From Deltaproteobacteria bacterium (GTDB taxonomy: Bacteria > SAR324 > JACQKK01), in the NCBI GenBank assembly GCA_029858505.1, contig JAOUEW010000001.1:186001-250000 (forward strand): a DNA stretch of 64,000 bases, read 5' to 3'. The notes below the pieces were generated by a model. The model worked only from the letters and a program-made list of their open reading frames with translations, was not told the origin of the DNA and did no database searches. Positions 8,760-15,274 of this stretch are shown here, piece by piece. Position numbers and translations under genes: made by a program. Every line of letters begins with the position of its first letter. The first letter of the stretch is position 1.

Positions 8760-8993
8760 ATGAGAACACTTGAGCAAGTGCGGGGCGGATTGGCCCAGGC
8801 CTTCCCCGGCGACCGGGTAGAATTAGATTCCAGCGACAATCGCCACTTTTCCCTGCTGGTGGTTAGCCCCCAGTTTGAAGGCAAGAGCCGGGTGGAACGC
8901 CACCAGTTGGTGTACCGGGCCCTGGGCGACGCCCTGCAGGGCGCCGTCCACGCGGTATCCATTCAGGCCTTAACGCCGGGAGAACAAAAATAG
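8760..8993 (+). CDS. bolA: BolA-family protein
   Basis: A 77-residue BolA-fold protein, class II KH-like. Known members bind monothiol glutaredoxins and take part in iron-sulfur handling and stress-linked regulation. The sequence carries the family features: an amphipathic first helix, a Val-Glu-Leu-Asp-Ser-Ser-Asp strand, a conserved Phe-Glu-Gly-Lys-Ser-Arg-Val-Glu-Arg-His loop, and a C-terminal Val-His-Ala-Val-Ser-Ile-Gln-Ala-Leu-Thr motif. The open frame continues upstream through the 15-bp repeats, but homology begins at the ATG at 8760. The conserved His lies in the Arg-His-Gln motif. The repeat array directly upstream suggests dedicated regulation. Confidence 0.85.
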   Translation: MRTLEQVRGGLAQAFPGDRVELDSSDNRHFSLLVVSPQFEGKSRVERHQLVYRALGDALQGAVHAVSIQALTPGEQK

Positions 8994-9007
8994 CGGGCGG
9001 GATTTCC

Positions 9008-9172
9008 CTACCCCAAGATTTTGTTGCGGCGTTTGTTGGGGCGAATGCCCCAGAAGGCTTTGGATTCTTGGGCCGGAAGACGCTGCACCCGGTGGCCAGT
9101 GTTTAAAAATTTTTGCCGTGCCCGCTCGATTTCCTCTTGCAGGTGGCTTTTGGGTTGCTCCAGGGTGTTCAT
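9008..9172 (-). CDS. Small 54-residue basic protein
   Basis: A short ORF from the ATG at 9172, preceded by GGAG at five bases. The product is 54 residues: a charged helix with Gln-Glu-Glu-Ile-Glu-Arg-Ala-Arg, then a basic tail ending Asn-Lys-Arg-Arg-Asn-Lys-Ile-Leu-Gly. No signal peptide or membrane segment is seen. It fills the gap between bolA and the Nudix gene on the opposite strand, and its ribosome site is among the better ones nearby. The family is unknown. Support is the ribosome site, codon use and position only. Confidence 0.5.
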   Translation of the reverse strand: MNTLEQPKSHLQEEIERARQKFLNTGHRVQRLPAQESKAFWGIRPNKRRNKILG

Positions 9173-9262
9173 AACCTCTCCAGTGAAATGTTCTGGGGCT
9201 TGGTTGAAAGGCAGCCCCTATCTGAAAGGTATATCGGTGAAGGATTGGAGAACTTGAAGCCT

Positions 9263-9880
9263 ATGGTATCCCTGGAACACATCCGCCGCCGGCTAACCGG
9301 CAGAACCATTGCCCAAGCGCCTTTTGTGGCCGAGCCCTCTCGGGCGGCGGTGGCCCTGATACTCTCTCAGGGAGAGGAGGGGGTGTCGCTGGCGTTTATT
9401 TTGCGGGCCGAGCGGGAGGGAGACCCCTGGAGCGCCCATGTGGCCTTTCCCGGCGGCCGGGCTGGGGCGGGAGACACCGCCCCCCGCCAAGTGGCCGAGC
9501 GGGAAACCTGGGAAGAAGTGGGGCTGCGGCTGGAGGAGCACCACTTTGTGGCGCCCCTGGAAGAAGTAGACATTGTGCGGGTGGCCCCCGGCATGAGGCT
9601 CTCCCCGTTCGTGTATGTGCTAGACGGCACCCCGCCGCCGTTTCAACCCAACCACGAAGTGGCCGAGGCGTTTTGGGTTTCTCTGGCCCGCTTAACGGAC
9701 CCGGCCCACGCGCTGCTGAAAGAAGTGGAGTGGAACGGTCAGCGATACGCCTTTCCGGCCATTCGGGTGGGGAACCATGTGTTGTGGGGGGTGACCTGGC
9801 GTTTGCTGCTCGACTTCGCCCGGCAGGTGGGCTTGGAAATTCCCGTTCCCGCCGGGGCCTTTCCCCCGCCCATCGCTTAG
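9263..9880 (+). CDS. Nudix hydrolase, CoA pyrophosphatase (NudL) type
   Basis: Probably cleaves CoA or related dinucleotides. From the ATG at 9263 the product is 205 residues. Family signs are Ala-Phe-Pro-Gly-Gly-Arg followed by the Nudix box ending Arg-Glu-Thr-Trp-Glu-Glu-Val-Gly-Leu, then Leu-Ser-Pro-Phe-Val and a C-terminal Trp-Gly-Val-Thr motif. The Glu usually found eight residues before the Arg of the box is Thr here, so activity may be altered. The frame stays open upstream; a TTG at 9254 and an ATG at 9188 are alternative starts with no decisive ribosome site. In alphaproteobacteria such genes often neighbour CCA-adding enzymes, but not here. Confidence 0.82.
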   Translation: MVSLEHIRRRLTGRTIAQAPFVAEPSRAAVALILSQGEEGVSLAFILRAEREGDPWSAHVAFPGGRAGAGDTAPRQVAERETWEEVGLRLEEHHFVAPLEEVDIVRVAPGMRLSPFVYVLDGTPPPFQPNHEVAEAFWVSLARLTDPAHALLKEVEWNGQRYAFPAIRVGNHVLWGVTWRLLLDFARQVGLEIPVPAGAFPPPIA

Positions 9881-9920
9881 GCTGCCCGGCCCCCATTCTG
9901 CAAATCTTTCCAGCAAATCC

Positions 9921-11558
9921 TTACCGCAAGTTTCCGGCTCGCTCCATTTTCAGCAGTTCACCATACAACTCCGTGGTCACGGCGTCTTGGGCCTGCTGGC
10001 AGTCTAGGTAATTGCGGGGGTCATCGTTCACCAAAAACGAAAACACCACCGCTTGGCGCTCCAGGTGCAGGTAGCCGCTCAGGTTGCACACCCCTTTCAG
10101 GGTCCCCGTCTTGGCTCGCACCTTTCCCTCCAAGGCCTGGGGGAACCCCCGCTGGGCCAGGGTGCCGTCCCAGCCAGCCAGCGGCAACGAGGCCAGAAAT
10201 TCCGGCTGCAAAGAAGTATCTCCCCACACTTTCAGCAGCAAAGCCCCCAGCAGCTCTGGGGTGGTGATGCTGCCCCGGTCCAGGCCCGAGCCATCCACCA
10301 AAACCGTTCCCCCAGCCTGGCCGGGAAAGGCCGCCTTCAACCAGCGTTCCAGGGCCTCCAGCCCCCGCTCTGGGGTTTGGCGGCCCTGGGGGTCTTGGCC
10401 CATGCGGCGCAGCAGGGTTTCGGCCCCCAGGTTGTTGCTCTCTTTGTTGATGAAGGCCACCACCTGCCGCAGGGGGGGCGAGCGGTGCGTCACCTCCAAT
10501 CCTAAAAATTTTTCGCTGCCATCGGCGGGGGCCATGCGGGGGTTTACCTCCACCCCCTCGACGGTAAGGGCCGCCGCCAAGCTCAACGCGAAATAAGCGG
10601 CGGGGTCCACCAAGGCGTTTTCCACCCGAAAGCTGCCGTTTTGCTGGGGCACCCGGCCGTTCAGGTGAAAGGTCAGCCCCTCCGGGCCCGTGCCCTGGGT
10701 GGCGGCAAGATAAGAAGGCTTCCCATCGGAAGGAGCAAAATGGGGGATGAACACCAACGGCGGTGAGAGCCGGGTGGCCGTTACCCGAACGCTCTCCGGG
10801 TGCTGCACCCAATCCCCCGGCAGGGTGACCTGAAACGAGCCGATGTTGCCGTCCAGAATGAAGGGATGAATGGGGGCAAACCAGGGCTGGTCCCCGGCGG
10901 TCTGGCCCCAGCCCTGGGCCGGGCCCAGGGGGGCAAACCGTCCGGCATCCAGCCGAAACCCCTCCAGGCGGGTGACCCCCTTGGCTTTTAGCTGGTGGGC
11001 GATTTCCACCAGGGCGGGGTAATCCAGGGTGGGGTCTCCCTCGCCGGTGACCAGCAGGGCTTGACCCCCGCCGCCCCCTGGGCCATTCTGGGGGCGCACC
11101 AAACGAAAGCGGGTTTCCCAGCGGGCATCCGGCCCCAAAATGTTCAACGCGCCATAGGTGGTGATCAACTTGGCGTTCGACGCTGGAATGAAGGCGTCTT
11201 GGTCTCGCAGGCGCGCCAGCACCCGGCCAGAATCCGCGGCCCGCACCACCAGCCCCACCCGCCCCCGGGGAAAGTGCCGGTTCAACGCTTTTGCCAGGGT
11301 TTTTTCCAGGGCCGGGTCCGCGGCCCACAGGGTGTTGGGCGGCAGGTGTTCGGGGGGTAACCGTTCGGTAGATATCCGCTCTGGGGTCATCGCCGATGTT
11401 CCGGGGGGGTGTAAGGCCAACAAATGGCCAGCCGATGGCGGGTGAAGGGGATCGGCCAGGGCGTGCTGGGCGGCAGGTCCAGCCCAAGCCAGCCCCAGCA
11501 CGGCCAGCCCCAGCACGGTCAGCGCCCCGCCCGCTTCCATCCACCTTTTCTTTCCCAT
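9921..11558 (-). CDS. dacB: D-alanyl-D-alanine carboxypeptidase/endopeptidase, PBP4 (peptidase S13)
   Basis: Periplasmic penicillin-binding protein that trims or cleaves peptidoglycan cross-links. The 545-residue product has a signal peptide (Met-Gly-Lys-Lys-Arg start, Ala-rich core, cleavage near residue 35), then the active-site triad motifs Ser127-Asn-Ala-Lys130, Ser-Asn-Asn around residue 395, and Lys-Thr-Gly in Arg-Ala-Lys-Thr-Gly-Thr-Leu around 485. Length fits the S13 family with its inserted domain. An ATG at 11579 would add seven residues; the ATG at 11558 gives the better signal peptide. Its start codon lies within the start region of the divergent gene at 11557. The frame stays open much further upstream, but that is antisense to the next gene. 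Confidence 0.92.
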   Translation of the reverse strand: MGKKRWMEAGGALTVLGLAVLGLAWAGPAAQHALADPLHPPSAGHLLALHPPGTSAMTPERISTERLPPEHLPPNTLWAADPALEKTLAKALNRHFPRGRVGLVVRAADSGRVLARLRDQDAFIPASNAKLITTYGALNILGPDARWETRFRLVRPQNGPGGGGGQALLVTGEGDPTLDYPALVEIAHQLKAKGVTRLEGFRLDAGRFAPLGPAQGWGQTAGDQPWFAPIHPFILDGNIGSFQVTLPGDWVQHPESVRVTATRLSPPLVFIPHFAPSDGKPSYLAATQGTGPEGLTFHLNGRVPQQNGSFRVENALVDPAAYFALSLAAALTVEGVEVNPRMAPADGSEKFLGLEVTHRSPPLRQVVAFINKESNNLGAETLLRRMGQDPQGRQTPERGLEALERWLKAAFPGQAGGTVLVDGSGLDRGSITTPELLGALLLKVWGDTSLQPEFLASLPLAGWDGTLAQRGFPQALEGKVRAKTGTLKGVCNLSGYLHLERQAVVFSFLVNDDPRNYLDCQQAQDAVTTELYGELLKMERAGNLR

Positions 11559-12954
11559 GCGCGCGCTTGTGTCTTCCATGAACGACTCGAACCCCCTGTT
11601 GTATTCCCCCGCGAAGCTGACGGAGAGCGGCGGCGATGACACCGCCTTGTTTTTGCCCATTTCTGGCAACCCCCTGGGGTTTAACCACTTGGCTGCCGCC
11701 GAATGGATGCTGCGTAGCGGGCCCGGTTTGAACCGGGTGGTGCTGGTGTTGTCGAACGGGCGGCACCCCGACCCCACCAAGCCCGACGCGGCGGTGTCGA
11801 AAGAAGACCGGCTGGCGGTGGTGCTGGCCGCCCTGGAAGCCCTGGCCGACCCTGAACGCTCGTGGATGGCCCGCCGGGCCGCCGCCGGCACGGGCGAGAC
11901 CCTGCGGGCCGTGCCGGGCCGGGTGCTGGTCTCTACCGCAGAGTTCGCTTTGGAGGGCGCCGTTCGCACCGCCCAGTTGGTTCAGCGGCTGCTGGGGGGA
12001 AGCCCCGGCCCCCTGAACTTGTTTGCCGGTGCCGACCTGGTGGCCCGCATGGCCGACCCCGCCATCTTTTCTGATCCTGACGTGAACACCCTGGCCCGTC
12101 AATGCCGTTATTGGATTATGGAGCGGGACCACCTGCGGGCCGAGGAAGCCCTGGCCCTGGTGGCCCGGCGGCGGGGGGTTTCCATTCAGGCTCAGGCCTT
12201 TCCCTTAAAGGCCGTGCCAGACTGGCTCGCTCCGTTCTTTCATTTGTCTTCCACCCACATTCGCCACGCTTGCCAAGCGGGGGACCCCCTTGGGGGGATG
12301 CTGCCAGACCCCGCCGCCCGGCTGATTCAAACCCGGGGGCTGTATCGCAAGGGGCGCTTGGCCGCTCGCCTAGTGGACCGGGGAGAAACCCTGCTGGCCG
12401 AAAAAGACCGCCTGACCCTGCGGGTGGAAGAAGCCGAAGCCCGGCTGGCCGAAACCGCCCGCGAAGTTGCCCGGCGGCTGCAGGAAAAAGAACAAGACGG
12501 CCCGCCCCCCACCCTGTCGCTGGCCGAGTCCTCCACCGGGGGGCGCATGGCGGCGGCCCTGCTGGCGGTGCCGGGGGTTAGCCGGTTCTTTTTAGAGGGG
12601 CGGGTGGCCTACAGCCCCCGGGCCAAGATGGCCCTGGTGGAAGCCCTGCCCCAGGGCGCCCAGCCCCCCCACCCCGAGGCCGCCCCGGCGGTGTCTCAAG
12701 ACATGGCCGAATGGATGGCCCGGGGCCTGCGGGCCGCCAGCGGGGCCGACTGGGCCCTGGCGGAAACCGGCATGGCGGGTCCCCCCGATGGCGAGCGCAA
12801 AAGCATGAAGAACGGCCTGTGCTATCTGGCCGTCACCGGGCCGGGGGGCACCCTGCACCGGCAGGTGGAGCTGCCCGCCTTCCTCACCCGGCGGGAACAC
12901 CAATTGGCCTTTGCCCTGGAGGGCCTGCGGTTTTTGCGGGAAACCCTGGCATGA
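11557..12954 (+). CDS. Fusion: NMN-adenylyltransferase-like domain + CinA/PncC amidohydrolase domain
   Basis: A 465-residue two-domain protein. Residues ~30-265 resemble an adenylyltransferase of the NadD/NMNAT class: a degenerate Ser-Gly-Asn-Pro-Leu-Gly-Phe-Asn-His in place of GxFxPxHxGH, and Ser-Ser-Thr-His-Ile-Arg (231-236) as the ISSTxIR motif. A charged, probably coiled-coil linker (~266-312) leads to a CinA C-terminal domain (~318-460) beginning Leu-Ala-Glu-Ser-Ser-Thr-Gly-Gly, which in PncC proteins deamidates nicotinamide mononucleotide. Both domains would act on the same nucleotide, suggesting NMN salvage. Neither candidate start (11557, 11578) has a clear ribosome site. Its stop overlaps the mutY start by 4 bp. 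Confidence 0.8.
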   Translation: MRALVSSMNDSNPLLYSPAKLTESGGDDTALFLPISGNPLGFNHLAAAEWMLRSGPGLNRVVLVLSNGRHPDPTKPDAAVSKEDRLAVVLAALEALADPERSWMARRAAAGTGETLRAVPGRVLVSTAEFALEGAVRTAQLVQRLLGGSPGPLNLFAGADLVARMADPAIFSDPDVNTLARQCRYWIMERDHLRAEEALALVARRRGVSIQAQAFPLKAVPDWLAPFFHLSSTHIRHACQAGDPLGGMLPDPAARLIQTRGLYRKGRLAARLVDRGETLLAEKDRLTLRVEEAEARLAETAREVARRLQEKEQDGPPPTLSLAESSTGGRMAAALLAVPGVSRFFLEGRVAYSPRAKMALVEALPQGAQPPHPEAAPAVSQDMAEWMARGLRAASGADWALAETGMAGPPDGERKSMKNGLCYLAVTGPGGTLHRQVELPAFLTRREHQLAFALEGLRFLRETLA

Positions 12955-14087
12955 CCCGCCCTCATGTTTCAGCGGGCTTGGTTCCAGACGACCGCTGGGT
13001 GGGGTCGGTGCGGCAGGCCCTGCTGAAGTGGTTTGCCCGCCACGCCCGGCCCCTGCCTTGGCGAAAAGATTATGCCCCTTACCACGTGTGGGTGGCCGAG
13101 ATGATGTTGCAGCAAACCCGCATGGACACGGTGCTGCCCTACTATCAGCGTTGGATGGAGCGCTTTCCCACCCTGGAGGCCGTGGCCCGGGCCCCCCAGC
13201 AAGACGTGCTGAAAGCCTGGGAGGGGCTGGGGTATTATGGCCGGGCCCGCAACCTGCACCGGGCCGCGGGTGAAATGCTGCGGCGCCACGGGGGAGCGAT
13301 TCCTTCTTCCCTGGAGGAGCTGGCGGCCCTGCCGGGCATTGGCCCCTACACCGCTGGGGCGGTGGCCAGCATTGCGTTTAACCAACCCGTGCCCCTGGTC
13401 GATGGCAACGTGGCCAGGGTGCTGGCCCGCCTGACCGCGCGGTCCGCCACCGAACAAGATCGCAAAGATGATTGGGCCCTGGCGGCCCGGCTGGCGGCGG
13501 GGGGCCAAGCCCGCCACGTGAACCAAGGAATGATGGAACTGGGGGCCCTGGTGTGCCAGCCCAGGGTGCCCCAATGCCATGCCTGCCCCCTGGCTGATTT
13601 GTGCCAAGGGGCGGCCCTGGGGCGGCCCCAGGATTTTCCTGGGGTGTCTCCCCGCAAAAAAATTCCGCTGGTGCGGGGGGCTATGGCCCTGTTGGCTCAC
13701 CAGGACCGGCTGTGGGTGCGCCGCCGCCCCCAGCGGGGCCTGTGGGGCGGCCTGTGGGAATTCCCCTGGTGGGAAGAACCAGAGGGAAAGAACCCCGGCC
13801 CCTGGGCAGAGTTGTTACGGCAGGCCGGGCAATCGGTTCCTGAACAAGCCGACTTTCAGCCGGGCAAACTGGGGCAGATCAACCATACCCTCACCCATTG
13901 CCGGTTCCGCTGGCAGTGTTATGGCTGGGTGGTCACTGGCCCCAGGGGTAAACATACCCGCCCTGGCCGCCGGGCAGCCGACCCGGAAACCGGCGCCTGG
14001 AAAACCCTGGAGGAGCTGGCGGCCCTGCCCCTGGGCAAACCCGCCCACCTGGCTTTAGCTTTGTGGAAAGAAAAAATACAATCTTGA
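12951..14087 (+). CDS. mutY: A/G-specific adenine glycosylase MutY
   Basis: Base-excision repair enzyme that removes A mispaired with 8-oxoG. The 378-residue product shows the catalytic Glu50 (Val-Ala-Glu-Met-Met-Leu-Gln-Gln-Thr), helix-hairpin-helix Leu-Pro-Gly-Ile-Gly-Pro-Tyr-Thr (~127-134), catalytic Asp151, and a [4Fe-4S] cluster ligand set Cys202, Cys209, Cys212, Cys218 with the usual 6-2-5 spacing. The C-terminal Nudix-like domain (~240-370), which recognises 8-oxoG, is present. The start at 12951 overlaps the preceding stop as ATGA, so translation is coupled to the NMNAT-CinA fusion. The longer upstream frame reading is antisense-like noise. Confidence 0.95.
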   Translation: MTRPHVSAGLVPDDRWVGSVRQALLKWFARHARPLPWRKDYAPYHVWVAEMMLQQTRMDTVLPYYQRWMERFPTLEAVARAPQQDVLKAWEGLGYYGRARNLHRAAGEMLRRHGGAIPSSLEELAALPGIGPYTAGAVASIAFNQPVPLVDGNVARVLARLTARSATEQDRKDDWALAARLAAGGQARHVNQGMMELGALVCQPRVPQCHACPLADLCQGAALGRPQDFPGVSPRKKIPLVRGAMALLAHQDRLWVRRRPQRGLWGGLWEFPWWEEPEGKNPGPWAELLRQAGQSVPEQADFQPGKLGQINHTLTHCRFRWQCYGWVVTGPRGKHTRPGRRAADPETGAWKTLEELAALPLGKPAHLALALWKEKIQS

Positions 14088-14126
14088 ACGAGTGGTTTTA
14101 CGCACCTTCACCAGGGGATTCATCCG

Positions 14127-15236
14127 ATGACAGAAACTGTGGCCATTCTTTGCGGTGGGAAAAGCGGCGAGCACGAGGTGTCGCTGCGTAGCGCCGCCGG
14201 CATTTACCAGGCGATGGACCGAAAGCGGTTTGCGCCGTTAATTCTGGCACGGCAGCGAGACGGCCTGTGGCGGGGAGGCACCCTGGAAGAAGTGGTGGAA
14301 TACCCGGAAGATCCGGCCCAGGTGCGCATTCGCCCCCAGGCCCGGCAGGTCATTCCCGTGGCGGGGGGCGGCGGCACCCTGACCCTGCTGGAGGCCAACG
14401 GCAAGTCTTGGCAAAACGTGGACCTGTGCTTCCCCATTCTGCACGGCACCGGGGGAGAAGACGGCACCTTGCAGGGGTACCTAAACATTCTGGGGGTGCC
14501 CTTTGCCGGGCCGGGGGTGCTGGGGTCGGCGGTGGGGATGGACAAAGATATGGCCAAGCGGCTGCTGGCCCAGGCCGGGCTGGCCGTGGCCCGTTGGCAC
14601 ACCCTCACCAGCCCCGCCCAAGGGGAAGGAAAATTCAAAACCTGGTGCGAAGAGTGGGGTGCCAGGGTGCTGTACGTCAAGCCCGCCCGCATGGGCTCTT
14701 CGGTGGGGGTGGGCCGGGCCGAAAGCGAAGAGGCTTTTCGCCGGGCCCTGGCGGAAGCCTTTCGCTTTGACCACAAGGTGCTGGTGGAAGAAGCCGTGAC
14801 CGGCCGGGAAATTGAATGCGCGGTGTTGGGCACCCCCGGTCATCCGCAGTTTCCTCCACGGGCCAGCGTGGCCGGAGAAATTGTGCCCAAGGATGGGTTT
14901 TATTCCTACCAAGCGAAATACCTCGACGCCGATGGCGCCCGGCTGCTGGCCCCAGCGCCCCTCGATTCTCAAGAAACCGAGCGGGTGCAGCAGGCCGCCC
15001 TGGAGGTGTTTCAGGTGCTGGACTGCGAGGGCATGAGCCGGGTGGACTTCTTCTACACGCCGGACCGCCGCTTGGTGGTGAACGAGATCAACACCCTGCC
15101 GGGGTTCACGCCCATTTCCATGTATCCCAAACTGTGGGAGCTGTCTGGCGTTCCCTACGGGGAATTGCTCACCACCCTGCTGACTTTGGCCCGCTGGCGC
15201 TGGCAGCAAGACAACGCTTTGGAAATCACTCCCTAA
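14127..15236 (+). CDS. ddl: D-alanine--D-alanine ligase
   Basis: Cytosolic ATP-grasp enzyme that makes D-Ala-D-Ala for the peptidoglycan precursor. The 369-residue product opens with the family signature Val-Ala-Ile-Leu-Cys-Gly-Gly-Lys-Ser-Gly-Glu-His-Glu-Val-Ser. It continues with Val-Lys-Pro-Ala-Arg-Met-Gly-Ser-Ser-Val-Gly-Val, the Glu-Ile-Glu-Cys-Ala-Val-Leu segment, and a C-terminal metal/phosphate site Glu-Ile-Asn-Thr-Leu-Pro-Gly-Phe. The size matches the longer (VanA-like) Ddl subgroup. AGGGGA lies eight bases before the ATG. It stands 39 bp after mutY and 38 bp before priA, so a housekeeping operon is likely; it is not in a dcw (division and cell wall) cluster. Confidence 0.95.
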   Translation: MTETVAILCGGKSGEHEVSLRSAAGIYQAMDRKRFAPLILARQRDGLWRGGTLEEVVEYPEDPAQVRIRPQARQVIPVAGGGGTLTLLEANGKSWQNVDLCFPILHGTGGEDGTLQGYLNILGVPFAGPGVLGSAVGMDKDMAKRLLAQAGLAVARWHTLTSPAQGEGKFKTWCEEWGARVLYVKPARMGSSVGVGRAESEEAFRRALAEAFRFDHKVLVEEAVTGREIECAVLGTPGHPQFPPRASVAGEIVPKDGFYSYQAKYLDADGARLLAPAPLDSQETERVQQAALEVFQVLDCEGMSRVDFFYTPDRRLVVNEINTLPGFTPISMYPKLWELSGVPYGELLTTLLTLARWRWQQDNALEITP

Positions 15237-15274
15237 GGGTTGACAGACGGCCCGCTTATCCGTTGGATGGAAGC

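Noticed and set aside
10021-12132. Long 703-codon open frame on the minus strand over dacB and the fusion gene
   Set aside because: It lies in another frame of dacB and antisense to the fusion gene; its composition (Gly/Pro/Arg-rich) is a shadow of G/C-rich codons.
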